Made by a program: the position numbers and the translations under genes. From Occallatibacter savannae (lineage in GTDB: Bacteria > Acidobacteriota > Terriglobia > Terriglobales > Acidobacteriaceae): DNA of 64,000 bases. Below the pieces are notes generated by a model, which saw nothing but the letters and a program-made list of their open reading frames with translations, was not told the origin of the DNA and did no database searches. Location: assembly GCF_003131205.1 (NCBI RefSeq), contig NZ_QFFY01000004.1, positions 310,001-374,000 of the forward strand, read 5' to 3'. This document shows, one piece after another, positions 16,471 to 24,836 of this stretch; within the stretch, counting starts at the first letter, position 1; every line of letters begins with the position of its first letter.

Positions 16471-17338
16471 TAAGCTGCGACTGGGGTTGCCGAAGGGGAG
16501 TTTGCAGGACTCGACGATTGCGCTGTTCAAGCGCGCGGGGTGGAACATCTATGCGGATGGGCGGTCGTATTTTCCGTCGGTGGATGACGCGGAGATTGAG
16601 TGCATGCTGATTCGCGCGCAGGAGATGGCGCGATATGTGGATCATGGCGTGCTGGATGCGGGGCTGACGGGAATCGACTGGGTGGTGGAGAGCGGGCTGG
16701 ATGTAACGAGCGTGACGACGCTGACCTATGCGAAGCAGAGCCGGAGGAAGGTGCGGTGGGTGCTGGCGGTGCCGGAGTCGAGTGGATTCTTAACTGCGAA
16801 GGATCTGGAAGGGAAGATCATTGCGACGGAACTGGTTGAGGTTACGAAGAAGTATTTTGCAGACCGCGGCGTGAATGTAAAGGTGGAGTTCAGCTGGGGC
16901 GCGACGGAAGTGAAGCCGCCGATGCTGGCCGATGCGATTGTGGAAGTGACGGAGACGGGGAGCTCGCTGAAAGCGAATCACCTGAAGATTATTGACACGG
17001 TGATGGAGAGCGAGACGCACCTGATCGCGAACAAGGTTGCGCTGGACGATGCGTGGAAGCGGGAGAAGATCGATCAGATCGCGGTGATGCTGCGCGGTGC
17101 GATTGATGCGCAGAGCCAGGTGGGGCTGATGCTGAATGTGAAGCGCGAGGATCTGGAGCAGGTGCTGGCGGTGTTGCCGGCGTTGAATTCGCCAACGGTT
17201 TCGCAGTTGAGCAATTCGGAGTGGGTGGCGGTGAACACGATTGTGGAGGAGCGCGTGGCGCGGGATGTGATTCCGAAGCTGAAGGCGGCGCGGGCGACGG
17301 GGATTGTGGAGTATCCGCTGAACAAGGTTGTGCTGTAG
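16463..17338 (+). CDS. hisG: ATP phosphoribosyltransferase, long form
   Basis: The 291-residue enzyme joins ATP and PRPP in the first committed step of histidine synthesis. The length and the C-terminal ACT-like region (about 210-290, with [15 protein letters not shown] and [17 protein letters not shown]) mark the long, allosterically regulated form that needs no HisZ. The N-terminal catalytic region shows [11 protein letters not shown] at 5-15 and [11 protein letters not shown]. The GTG start at 16463 lies inside the end of hisI (8-bp overlap), consistent with translational coupling. Feedback inhibition by histidine is expected from the family. Confidence 0.96.
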   Translation: MGNKLRLGLPKGSLQDSTIALFKRAGWNIYADGRSYFPSVDDAEIECMLIRAQEMARYVDHGVLDAGLTGIDWVVESGLDVTSVTTLTYAKQSRRKVRWVLAVPESSGFLTAKDLEGKIIATELVEVTKKYFADRGVNVKVEFSWGATEVKPPMLADAIVEVTETGSSLKANHLKIIDTVMESETHLIANKVALDDAWKREKIDQIAVMLRGAIDAQSQVGLMLNVKREDLEQVLAVLPALNSPTVSQLSNSEWVAVNTIVEERVARDVIPKLKAARATGIVEYPLNKVVL

Positions 17339-17375
17339 CGATGTGTTGCAGACGTTTGTGCAAGAGCGAGGCGGG

Positions 17376-18665
17376 ATGAGGCTGATTCGAACGCAGGGAC
17401 GTCGGGCGCGGGATGCGGCGGCTGCGCTGGCGCAACTGGAGAGGCGCGGAGGTGCGGCGCTGGATGCAGTGTTGCCGGCGGTCCAGCGGATCGTGAAGGA
17501 TGTGCGGCGTGGCGGGGATCGGGCGATGTTCCGGTATGCGGCGAAGCTGGATGGGCTGGAGGATCGAGCGCGGTTTCGGGTGACGCAGGAGGAGATGGCT
17601 CAGGCGTGGGCTGCGACGGATGCGAAGCTGCGCGATGCGTTGTCGACCGCGGCGATTCTGATTCGTAGTTTTGCGAACGGGCAGATGCCTAGGTCGGGAT
17701 GCGTACGGGCGACTGAGGGATTGGCGGTTGGGCAGGTGGTGAGGGCGTTGGATTCGGTGGGGTGTTACGTGCCGAGCGGGCGGCATCCGCTGCCTTCGAC
17801 GCTGCTGATGACGGCGATTCCGGCGCAGGTGGCGGGGGTGGGGCGGATTGTGGCGGTATCGCCAAAGCCTGCGAAGGAGACTCTGGCGGCGGCGCACCTG
17901 CTGGGAATTACGGAGTTCTATCGCGTGGGCGGGGCGCACGGTGTGGCGGCGCTGGCGTATGGGACGGAGACGCTTGCGCGCGTGGACAAGATTGTGGGGC
18001 CGGGAAATTTGTACGTGACGGCGGCGAAGCGGCTGGTTGCGTTTGATTGCGCGATCGATATGCTCGCGGGGCCGACGGAGATTGTGGTGACGAGCGAGCG
18101 CGGGGATGCGGCGGAGATTGCGGCAGACCTGGTGGCGCAGGCAGAGCACGATCCGGAGGCGGTGGCGATCTTTGTGACGACGCGTGAGGAGTTGGCGCGG
18201 CGGGTGATGGCGGAGGCGAAGACGCAGAGCAAGGGGAATGCGGTTGCGAAAGAAGCGCTCGGGCGGAACGGGGTTGCGATTGTGGCAGGGACTGTGGAAG
18301 AGGCGCGGGAGATTACGAATCGGCTGGCGCCGGAGCATTTGACGGTGGACGCGGCGGAGGATGTGGAGTGGGTGAGGAGCGCGGGGTCGGTGTTTGTGGG
18401 TGGATGGTCGGCGCAGCCGTTGGGGGACTATATTTCGGGGCCGAATCATACGCTGCCGACGGGGGGGATGGCGCGCGTGCGGGGCGGGTTGAGCGTGAAT
18501 GATTTTGTAAAGCTGATTACGGTGCAGGAGTATTCGGCCGAGGGGATCGCGGCGTTGGGGGAGAAGGCGGCGCTGCTGGGCGATGCGGAAGGGTTGACGG
18601 CGCATGCGGCGGCGATCCGGATGCGGGTGAAGAAGGCTTCGCGTGCTAGGAGGGGCCGTGGATAA
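17376..18665 (+). CDS. hisD: Histidinol dehydrogenase
   Basis: This 429-residue zinc enzyme oxidises histidinol to histidine in two NAD steps, the end of the pathway. Family signatures are clear: SGRHPLPSTLLMTAIPA, GPGNLYVTAAKRL, DMLAGPTEIVVT, LVAQAEHDPEA (zinc and catalytic region) and GPNHTLPTGG. The ATG at 17376 is chosen because GAGGCGGG is just upstream and the length then matches the family; the open frame continues back to a TTG at 17328 without homologous sequence. It follows hisG by 37 bp and overlaps hisC by 8 bp. Confidence 0.95.
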   Translation: MRLIRTQGRRARDAAAALAQLERRGGAALDAVLPAVQRIVKDVRRGGDRAMFRYAAKLDGLEDRARFRVTQEEMAQAWAATDAKLRDALSTAAILIRSFANGQMPRSGCVRATEGLAVGQVVRALDSVGCYVPSGRHPLPSTLLMTAIPAQVAGVGRIVAVSPKPAKETLAAAHLLGITEFYRVGGAHGVAALAYGTETLARVDKIVGPGNLYVTAAKRLVAFDCAIDMLAGPTEIVVTSERGDAAEIAADLVAQAEHDPEAVAIFVTTREELARRVMAEAKTQSKGNAVAKEALGRNGVAIVAGTVEEAREITNRLAPEHLTVDAAEDVEWVRSAGSVFVGGWSAQPLGDYISGPNHTLPTGGMARVRGGLSVNDFVKLITVQEYSAEGIAALGEKAALLGDAEGLTAHAAAIRMRVKKASRARRGRG

Positions 18666-19740
18666 AACGAGAGTCGGGCCGGTTCCTCGGGCGCGGGTCG
18701 AGGCGATGAAGGAGTATCACCCGCCGCTGGGGAATCGCGATGCGATGCGGCTGGATTTCAACGAGAACACGATTGCGTGTTCGCCGCGCGTCAAGGAAGT
18801 GCTGGGTCGGATTTCGGCGGGGGCGCTGACGCGGTATCCCGAACGCGAGCCGGTGGAGCGGATTGTTGCGGAGCACCTGGGGGTGGCGGCGGAGCAACTG
18901 GTGTTGACGAACGGCGTGGATGAGGCGATTCATGTGCTGTTCGAGACGTTTTTGGACGAGGGTGACGAACTGCTGCTGCCCGTGCCGACGTACACGATGT
19001 ACGAGGTGTATGCGTCGGCGACGGATGCGCGAGCGGTGACGGTGCAGGCGGCGGAGGATCTGCAGTTTCCGTTTGATCGGCTGATGGATGCGATTACGCC
19101 ACGGACGAAGATTATTGCGATTGCGAATCCGAACAGCCCGTCGGGGTCGGTGGCTACGCGGGAGCAGATCCTGGAGATCGCGAAACGTGCGCCGGATGCG
19201 GTGGTGCTGGTGGATGAGGCGTACTTTCATTTCTTCGGCGAGACGGTGATGGATATGGTCGGGTCGGTGCCGAATTTGATGGTGGCGCGGACATTCTCGA
19301 AGGCATACGGGCTTGCGGGATTGCGGCTAGGCGTGCTGGCGGGCCCGGTGGAGCTGATGAAGTGGGTGCGGCGGGTGCTGTCGCCGTACAGCGTGAACTC
19401 GCTGGCGCTGGCTTGTCTGCCGGCGGCGCTGGCGGATACGGCGTATCTCGACTGGTATGTGGGCGAGGTGCTGGCAGCGCACGGTGAGTTTGAGAAGGCG
19501 CTGGATGAGGTGGGCGTGCGGCGGTGGCAGAGCAGGGCGAATTTTGTGCTGGTGGAGATTGGGGAGAAGCACAAGGAGTTTGTGCGGTTGATGTCGGCGG
19601 GTGGAGTGCTGGTGCGGGATCGATCGAATGATCCGGGATGCGATGGGTGCGTGCGGATCACGATCGGGACGCGGGAGCAGATGCGGGAGGCGGTTGAGGT
19701 GTTGAAGAAGACGATGAGTGAGATTCGAGGTCAGGAGTAA
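18658..19740 (+). CDS. hisC: Histidinol-phosphate aminotransferase
   Basis: The 360-residue PLP enzyme (fold type I) converts imidazole acetol phosphate to histidinol phosphate. It shows the aminotransferase class I/II marks: LDFNENTIACSP near the N-terminus, LVLTNGVDEAIHVLF, IANPNSPSGS, VLVDEAYFHFFG, the PLP lysine in ARTFSKAYGLAGLRLG, and the C-terminal VRITIGTREQM. The GTG at 18658 is preferred because AGGAGGGG lies directly upstream; it overlaps the end of hisD by 8 bp. hisB follows with only three bases between the TAA and its ATG. Confidence 0.93.
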   Translation: MDKTRVGPVPRARVEAMKEYHPPLGNRDAMRLDFNENTIACSPRVKEVLGRISAGALTRYPEREPVERIVAEHLGVAAEQLVLTNGVDEAIHVLFETFLDEGDELLLPVPTYTMYEVYASATDARAVTVQAAEDLQFPFDRLMDAITPRTKIIAIANPNSPSGSVATREQILEIAKRAPDAVVLVDEAYFHFFGETVMDMVGSVPNLMVARTFSKAYGLAGLRLGVLAGPVELMKWVRRVLSPYSVNSLALACLPAALADTAYLDWYVGEVLAAHGEFEKALDEVGVRRWQSRANFVLVEIGEKHKEFVRLMSAGGVLVRDRSNDPGCDGCVRITIGTREQMREAVEVLKKTMSEIRGQE

Positions 19741-19743
19741 GTG

Positions 19744-20448
19744 ATGGTGAAGGTGAGAGGGAAAGAATTATCCCCGATCCCCAAAGGCGAGGGATCGGGG
19801 GCACCTAACAAGGTCGGCGGAATCATCCCCGGTCCCCAAAAGCGAGGGACCGGGGGCACCCGCCGTCGAGGTGTGGTGGTGCGGGATACGAATGAGACGC
19901 GGATTTCGATTGTGCTGACAGTTGAGGGGAAGGGCGTCTACAAGGTTTCGACGGGGATCCGGTTCTTCGATCACATGCTGGAGCTGTTTACGCGGCATGG
20001 GGCATTCGATCTGGAGCTGACGTGCAAGGGCGATCTGGATGTGGATCAGCACCACACGGTGGAGGATGTGGGGATCGCGCTGGGAGAGGCATTTGATCGG
20101 GCGCTGGGAGACAAGCGCGGGATTCTGCGGGCTGGGTATTTCCTGATGCCAATGGATGAGACGCTGGCGATTGCGGCTGTTGATTTGAGCGGGCGCGCGG
20201 CGTTTGCGGTTGACACGAAGGTGAGGACGCGGCTGGTTGGAGATCTGCAGACGGAGTTGGTGACGGATTTCTTTGAGGGGTTTGCGCGCGGGGCACGAGC
20301 GAATGTGCACGTGAAGACGATGTATGGACGGTCGAATCATCACAAGATCGAGGCGATCTTCAAGGCGTTTGCGCGGGCGCTACGGGTGGCGTGCTCGAGA
20401 GATAAGCAGCTGGGGGAGACGCTGCCGAGCACGAAGGGATTGTTGTGA
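19744..20448 (+). CDS. hisB: Imidazoleglycerol-phosphate dehydratase with repeat-encoded N-terminal extension
   Basis: The 234-residue protein is the monofunctional dehydratase of histidine synthesis. The catalytic core begins near residue 43 ([13 protein letters not shown]). It has the manganese-binding repeats [10 protein letters not shown] with [17 protein letters not shown], and [19 protein letters not shown]. The core is about 192 residues, the normal family size; residues 9-41 are extra. They are encoded by two in-frame hairpin repeats (19772-19806 and 19827-19861) and read as Gly/Pro-rich sequence. The ATG at 19744 has AGGAG 6 bp upstream, which supports translation through the repeats. 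GTG codons at residues 44-46 could instead serve as an internal start. Confidence 0.93.
   Translation: MVKVRGKELSPIPKGEGSGAPNKVGGIIPGPQKRGTGGTRRRGVVVRDTNETRISIVLTVEGKGVYKVSTGIRFFDHMLELFTRHGAFDLELTCKGDLDVDQHHTVEDVGIALGEAFDRALGDKRGILRAGYFLMPMDETLAIAAVDLSGRAAFAVDTKVRTRLVGDLQTELVTDFFEGFARGARANVHVKTMYGRSNHHKIEAIFKAFARALRVACSRDKQLGETLPSTKGLL
19772..19861. repeat. Two GGGGCACCC hairpin repeats inside the hisB reading frame
   Basis: Copy one (19772-19806) has the stem CCCCGATCCC/GGGATCGGGG and ends GCACCT. Copy two (19827-19861) has CCCCGGTCCC/GGGACCGGGG and ends GCACCC. A 20-bp spacer separates them. The two stems differ by a compensatory A-T to G-C change. Both stay in frame with hisB. Confidence 0.9.
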
Positions 20449-20474
20449 GTTTTGTCTCGGGTGGTGTTTTGTTT

Positions 20475-20700
20475 CCCGCCCAAGCAAAGCTTGGACGGGG
20501 CACCCGAGATTCATGCCAATCCGGTGATGATCCAACTCGGCGTCTGATGTTTCCCATGTCTCCAGAAGAGGGAGACATGGGGCACCCGCTGTGATTGGTT
20601 AGAGTCAGATGATCCCACATCTCAGAATCGAGATGTGGGGCACCCGGAAGATTCAGTTTGATACATCCCGGTCCCCAAGTGCGAGGGACCGGGGGCACCC
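20475..20700. repeat. Cluster of four GGGGCACCC hairpin repeats with four different stems
   Basis: Four hairpins lie between hisB and hisH: 20475-20505 (CCCGCCCAAGC/GCTTGGACGGG, one mismatch), 20553-20587 (CCCATGTCTCC/GGAGACATGGG, perfect), 20614-20645 (CCCACATCTC/GAGATGTGGG, perfect) and 20667-20700 (CCCGGTCCC/GGGACCGGG, perfect). Each ends with GGGGCACCC. The whole 280-bp gap between hisB and hisH holds little else, so these hairpins would be transcribed within the his mRNA. Confidence 0.92.
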
Positions 20701-20728
20701 AGAGTCGTTGAAGGGTTGAAGGATTGAG

Positions 20729-21334
20729 ATGCGGGTTACGGTGATTGATTACAAGGCGGGGAATGTGACTTCGGTGCTGAAGGCGCTGCGGCATCTGGGT
20801 GCGGAGCCGGTGGTGACGGATTCGGATTTGTCGCTGATTGCGAGGGCGGAGCGAATTGTGCTGCCGGGCGTGGGGCATTTTGCGGCGACGGAGCGGCTGG
20901 ATTCGACAGGGATGACGAGTGCGATTCGTGAGGCTGTGAAGCGGGGAGTTCCGTTTCTGGGGATCTGCGTGGGGATGCAGTGGCTGTATGCGGGTTCGAC
21001 GGAGGCTGCGGGACAGGCGGGGCTGGGATGCTTTGGCGAGGAGTGTTCGCGGTTTCCGGAGGGCGCAGAGAAGGTTCCGCATGTGGGATGGAATTCGCTG
21101 GAGGTGAAGGGATCGCCGCGGTTGATGGCGGGCGTGAAGGATGGGGAGTATGTGTACTTCACGCATTCGTATCGGGCTCCGGTGGGGGCGGATACGGCGG
21201 CGGTGGCGAACTACATAGAGCCGTTTGCTGCTGCGGTGGAGCGCGGGAATGTGATGGGGGTGCAGTTTCATCCGGAGAAGAGCGGAGAGACGGGGCTGAA
21301 GATGCTGCGGAATTTTCTGGAGCTCGAAAGATGA
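20729..21334 (+). CDS. hisH: Imidazole glycerol phosphate synthase, glutaminase subunit
   Basis: The 201-residue class I glutamine amidotransferase supplies ammonia to HisF. The nucleophile is Cys80 in FLGICVGMQW, and the His-Glu pair is in GVQFHPEKSG near the C-terminus. The N-terminal VTVIDYKAGNVTSVL and the oxyanion strand VLPGVGHF are typical. The ATG at 20729 follows four hairpin repeats, so this gene is separated from hisB by 280 bp while all other gaps in the operon are short or absent. Its stop overlaps the start of the next gene (ATGA). Confidence 0.95.
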   Translation: MRVTVIDYKAGNVTSVLKALRHLGAEPVVTDSDLSLIARAERIVLPGVGHFAATERLDSTGMTSAIREAVKRGVPFLGICVGMQWLYAGSTEAAGQAGLGCFGEECSRFPEGAEKVPHVGWNSLEVKGSPRLMAGVKDGEYVYFTHSYRAPVGADTAAVANYIEPFAAAVERGNVMGVQFHPEKSGETGLKMLRNFLELER

Positions 21335-21843
21335 AGCTGGAATACAAGCTCACGCTCAAGGACTACAAAGCGGCCTTCAGACTTCATCGCCGTCGAAGAA
21401 TGTCACGACGACTGGTCGTGTGGCTCGGACCGATCCTGCTGGTGATTGGCGTTGTAGGATTCGTCGCTTGCAGCGTTGCGAATAACACACCTCTTGCCGC
21501 ACAGGCTGCTGCTCTCACGGCCGGATCGCTTGTGTTCACGATTGGAATGCCGATCTCACGGTCCTGGAACATTCGCAGAAGCTTCAATCGACTTTTCCCG
21601 TCCGGTGAGAAGGATCGAATCAGCAGAATAGCCATCGACGATCAGGGAATCTGCCGCGAGCTGTCGGGAGTGGCGGAGCTGAAGCTTAGTTGGAACGGAA
21701 TCTACGACTTCGCTCAAGACGAGAAGATCACTCTGCTGTACACGAACAAAGACTGCTTTCTACTTTGGCCAACTGCGTTGATGTCTGCTGAACAACGGGC
21801 TGAACTGAGCGAGTTGGTTGCTCGCCATTTGGTGAAGAGGTGA
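21331..21843 (+). CDS. YcxB-like membrane protein inside the his operon
   Basis: The 170-residue product has an N-terminal charged segment ([19 protein letters not shown]), two hydrophobic helices (about 30-50 and 58-80), and a soluble C-terminal part with [20 protein letters not shown] and [14 protein letters not shown]. This pattern matches the YcxB-like family, whose function is unknown. It overlaps hisH by 4 bp (ATGA) and ends 2 bp before the hisF ATG, so it is a true member of the transcription unit. No link to histidine synthesis is known; a chance insertion or a membrane role connected to amino-acid status are both possible. Confidence 0.7.
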   Translation: MKLEYKLTLKDYKAAFRLHRRRRMSRRLVVWLGPILLVIGVVGFVACSVANNTPLAAQAAALTAGSLVFTIGMPISRSWNIRRSFNRLFPSGEKDRISRIAIDDQGICRELSGVAELKLSWNGIYDFAQDEKITLLYTNKDCFLLWPTALMSAEQRAELSELVARHLVKR

Positions 21844-21845
21844 CG

Positions 21846-22625
21846 ATGCTGACGAAGAGGATCATCGCGTGTCTGGATGTTCATGGCGGACGGGTAGTGA
21901 AGGGCGTGCAGTTTGTGGACCTGGTGGATGCGGGGGATCCGGCGGCGCTGGCGGCGCGTCATGCGCGCGAGGGCGCCGATGAGATTGTGCTGCTGGATAT
22001 CACGGCGACGCATGAAGGCAGACAGACGTTGCTCGACACTGTGAGACGGACGGCGCGGGAGTTGTTTGTGCCTTTTACGGTGGGTGGGGGAATCAAGAGC
22101 GCGGAGGAAGCGGCGCAGGTGTTTGAGGCGGGAGCGGACAAAATCAGCGTGAATTCGGCGGCGCTGAGAGATCCTACGCTGATTTCGGAGATTGGTAAAA
22201 ACTTCGGCGCGCAGGCAGTGGTGGTGGCGATTGATGCGCGGCGTGACCCAGAGGCGAACGATCCAGTGCGGGATGCGCAGGCGTTTGTGCAGGGCGGACG
22301 CAAGCCGGCGGGGCGGCGCGTGGTGGAGTGGGCGCGCGAGGCGGAGGAGCGGGGAGCGGGGGAGATTCTGCTGACCTCGATGGATTCGGATGGGACGCGG
22401 GCGGGGTTCGATTGCGAACTGACGGCGGCGGTGAGCGAGGCGGTGAATATTCCGGTGATTGCTTCAGGAGGCGCGGGAACGGTGGCGCATTTTGCGGATG
22501 TGTTCGGGAGAGGAAAGGCGGATGCGGCGCTGGCGGCGAGCATTTTTCACTTTGGAGTATCGAGTGCGCGGTCGCTGAAAGAAGAGCTGGTGGCGGCGGG
22601 CGTTCCGGTGAGGCTGCCATGCTGA
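21846..22625 (+). CDS. hisF: Imidazole glycerol phosphate synthase, cyclase subunit
   Basis: The 259-residue TIM barrel uses ammonia from HisH to close the imidazole ring, giving imidazole glycerol phosphate and AICAR. Catalytic aspartates are present in [17 protein letters not shown] and in [14 protein letters not shown]. Phosphate-binding loops show [32 protein letters not shown] and [14 protein letters not shown] at 21840 is an alternative start two residues upstream. The 3' end overlaps hisA by 7 bp. Confidence 0.95.
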   Translation: MLTKRIIACLDVHGGRVVKGVQFVDLVDAGDPAALAARHAREGADEIVLLDITATHEGRQTLLDTVRRTARELFVPFTVGGGIKSAEEAAQVFEAGADKISVNSAALRDPTLISEIGKNFGAQAVVVAIDARRDPEANDPVRDAQAFVQGGRKPAGRRVVEWAREAEERGAGEILLTSMDSDGTRAGFDCELTAAVSEAVNIPVIASGGAGTVAHFADVFGRGKADAALAASIFHFGVSSARSLKEELVAAGVPVRLPC

Positions 22626-23296
22626 TTCCTTCGATTGATCTGCTGGGTGGGCGCATTGTGCAGCTGGTGCAGGGCGAGAAGCTGAAGCTGGCGTTTGATG
22701 ATTTTGAGTACTGGATTGAGAAGTTTTCGAAGTATCCGCTGGTGCAGCTGATCGATCTGGATGCGGCAATGCGGCAGGGGAATAATTCGGTGCTGGTCGC
22801 GCAGATTGCGAAGAGGCTGCCGGTGCAGGTGGGCGGCGGGGTGCGTTCGGTGGAGCGGGCGCGCGAGGTGCTGAATGCGGGCGCGCAGAAGGTGATTGTG
22901 GGGTCTTCTTTGTTTACAGAAGGTGGCGCGGTGGATGTGAAGTTTGCCGCGGAGATGGCGGAGGGTGTTGGGGCTGAGCGCGTGGTGGCGGGGATCGATA
23001 CAAAGAATGGGCGGATCGCGGTGAAAGGGTGGAAGGCGCAGGTGGCATTGACGGCGGATGATGCGATTCCGCAACTGGAGCCGTATGCGGGGGCGTATCT
23101 GTACACGCATGTAGATGGGGAAGGGATGATGCAGGGGTTCCCGATTGATGTGGCGGTGCGGTTAAGGAAGTTGACGAAGCGGCAGTTGATTGTGGCGGGC
23201 GGGATCCGGAGCCAGCAGGAGCTTGATGAGCTGCATGCGATGAAGGTGGATGCGGTGGCTGGGATGGCGGTGTATACGAATTTGCTGGCGGTGTGA
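22619..23296 (+). CDS. hisA: Phosphoribosylformimino-AICAR-P isomerase (HisA), divergent
   Basis: The 225-residue TIM barrel catalyses the Amadori isomerisation between HisI and HisF. Both catalytic aspartates are in place: Asp7 in IPSIDLLGG and Asp127 in [14 protein letters not shown]. Phosphate loops VGGGVRS (71-77) and VAGGIRSQ are also present. The conserved loop usually written TDIxxDGTxxG is here [11 protein letters not shown] (163-173), changing Asp to His, Asp to Glu and Thr to Met. The protein is also shorter than the usual 240-250 residues. Operon position supports HisA. The ATG overlaps hisF by 7 bp, and no further his gene follows. Confidence 0.9.
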   Translation: MLIPSIDLLGGRIVQLVQGEKLKLAFDDFEYWIEKFSKYPLVQLIDLDAAMRQGNNSVLVAQIAKRLPVQVGGGVRSVERAREVLNAGAQKVIVGSSLFTEGGAVDVKFAAEMAEGVGAERVVAGIDTKNGRIAVKGWKAQVALTADDAIPQLEPYAGAYLYTHVDGEGMMQGFPIDVAVRLRKLTKRQLIVAGGIRSQQELDELHAMKVDAVAGMAVYTNLLAV

Positions 23297-23345
23297 TGTC
23301 CCTTAAAGAATGTAACGATTCGATTGGAGTCTCGCGAGTCAGCAA

Positions 23346-23417
23346 GAAGCAGATCCTTCGCTTACCACCCCCAGACTGAAGAAGACGTCTGGGGCCCCGT
23401 GCGCTCAGGATGACAGC
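23346..23417. repeat. AGCAGATCCTTCGCTTACC..GATGACAGC repeat, copy 2
   Basis: It has the same ends as the copy at 7582-7652, but the internal hairpin is CCCCCAGAC..GTCTGGGG instead of CCCCCGGGC..GCCCGGGG. The sequence changed on both arms while pairing was kept. It lies 50 bp after hisA. Confidence 0.8.
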
Positions 23418-23544
23418 TCCTGGACTAATTTAGGCTTCGCGGGCTGTTTGGGCCTGAAGGCCGATGCTCCTCTGTTTCTTCAGATGGGCTTTATCGGGCA
23501 TCAGATATGCTCAGGTTATGAGAGCGAAAGGAAGCGCGTGGACC

Positions 23545-24714
23545 ATGCCGAAGCAAAGCGGGATTCGACTGGCAAAACGACTGGATGAGGTTGGGTTCTC
23601 AGACATCGTGCAGATCCGCAACAAGGTGATGGAACTGCGGGCGGCGGGGCAGCAGGTGCATGCGCTGCACGGGGGCGAGCCGTATTTCGAGACGCCGGAG
23701 CCGATCAAGTATGCGGCGGTGAAGGCGCTGGTGGAGAACTATACGCATTATGCTCCGTCGTCGGGCGTGATGCCGCTGCGCGAGGCGCTGGTGAAGAAGC
23801 TCGCGGCTAAGAACAAGATCAAGGTGACGACGGACGAGGTGATTGCAACGGTGGGCGGGTCGCAGGCGCTGTATGCGGCTTTCCAGGCGGTGCTCGATCC
23901 GGGAGATGATGCGCTGGTGTTTTCGCCGTATTGGACGCCGATTCGTGACCTGGTGACCGGGACACAAGCGAGGCCGCTGCTGGTACCGACGACGACGGCG
24001 CGGCGGAATGGGATCAGGAAGACGCTGGAGCAGTTTTCTACGCCGAATACGCGGGCGATCTACTACAACACGCCGCAGAATCCGAGCGGGCTGGTGTTTA
24101 CGCGGGCGGAGGCGGAGGAGGTTGCGGCGTTTGCGAAAGAGCGCGACCTGATTGTGATTGCGGATGAGGCGTACGAGGACCTGGTGTATGAGGGCGAACA
24201 TGTCTCGATTGCGTCGCTGCCGGGGATGCTGGAGCGGACGATCACGTGCTACACGTTTTCGAAGACGTATGGGATGACGGGATGGCGCGCGGGGTACGCG
24301 GTGGCGAAGGAACCGTTTATGACGGCGCTGCGGAAGATTGTGCTGTATTCGACGAACGGCGTGACGACGTTTGTGCAGCAGGCGATGATCGATGCGCTGA
24401 AGATTTCGGAGGCGGAGATTGCGGCGCATCGCGAGGAGTATCGCAAGCGGCGGGATCTGCTGGTTTCGGCGCTGAATGAGGTGGGGTTGAAGTGCGAGCC
24501 GCCGGCGGGTGCGTTCTATGCATTTCCGAATGTGGAGAAGATCAACAAGAACAGCAAGAAGGCGGCGGAGATTTTGCTGGAGAAGGCGCACGTTGCGACG
24601 ATTCCGGGATCGGTGTTCGGGGCGCAGGGTGAGGGGCACCTGCGGTTCGGGTATGCGATTTCGGTGAAGGAGATCGAGGCGTGTGCGGAGGCGCTGCGGA
24701 AGTTTCGGGGGTAG
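23545..24714 (+). CDS. Pyridoxal-phosphate aminotransferase, class I (aspartate aminotransferase-like)
   Basis: The 389-residue enzyme (from the ATG at 23545) belongs to fold type I. Features are VHALHGGEPYFETPEPI near the N-terminus, VGGSQALYAAFQAVLDPGD, YYNTPQNPSGLVF, IADEAYEDLVYEG, the PLP lysine in CYTFSKTYGMTGWRAGY, and the substrate-carboxylate arginine region HLRFGYAISVKEIEA. The exact substrate (Asp, aromatic or other amino acid) is not clear. In-frame ATGs at 23464 and 23518 give longer N-termini without family sequence; AAAGGA lies 12 bp before 23545. It is separated from hisA by a dispersed repeat and a 248-bp gap, so it is probably an independent unit. Confidence 0.88.
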   Translation: MPKQSGIRLAKRLDEVGFSDIVQIRNKVMELRAAGQQVHALHGGEPYFETPEPIKYAAVKALVENYTHYAPSSGVMPLREALVKKLAAKNKIKVTTDEVIATVGGSQALYAAFQAVLDPGDDALVFSPYWTPIRDLVTGTQARPLLVPTTTARRNGIRKTLEQFSTPNTRAIYYNTPQNPSGLVFTRAEAEEVAAFAKERDLIVIADEAYEDLVYEGEHVSIASLPGMLERTITCYTFSKTYGMTGWRAGYAVAKEPFMTALRKIVLYSTNGVTTFVQQAMIDALKISEAEIAAHREEYRKRRDLLVSALNEVGLKCEPPAGAFYAFPNVEKINKNSKKAAEILLEKAHVATIPGSVFGAQGEGHLRFGYAISVKEIEACAEALRKFRG

Positions 24715-24749
24715 CTGGTTGGCGGTGATCAAGTCGAGGTTTGATGTCT

Positions 24750-24783
24750 CCCAGGTCTCCAGAACCGGGAGACCTGGTGCACC
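24750..24783. repeat. GGGGCACCC hairpin repeat, GTCTCC stem type
   Basis: CCCAGGTCTCC and GGAGACCTGG pair around AGAACCG, followed by TGCACC. This copy has an AGG stem base where others have ATG, with matching change on the other arm. Confidence 0.8.
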
Positions 24784-24836
24784 GAGCACTCTCGTAGATA
24801 AAACCGCTGTGATCTGGCATGTAGCATGGAAGGCAT

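Noticed and set aside
16989..18605. Minus-strand frame of 538 codons opposite hisG and hisD
   Set aside because: Arg/Pro/His-rich shadow of two well-supported his genes.
20475..20700. Regularly spaced palindromes that might be a CRISPR array
   Set aside because: The four units have different stems and irregular spacing, spacers are not separated by one identical repeat, and no cas genes are nearby.
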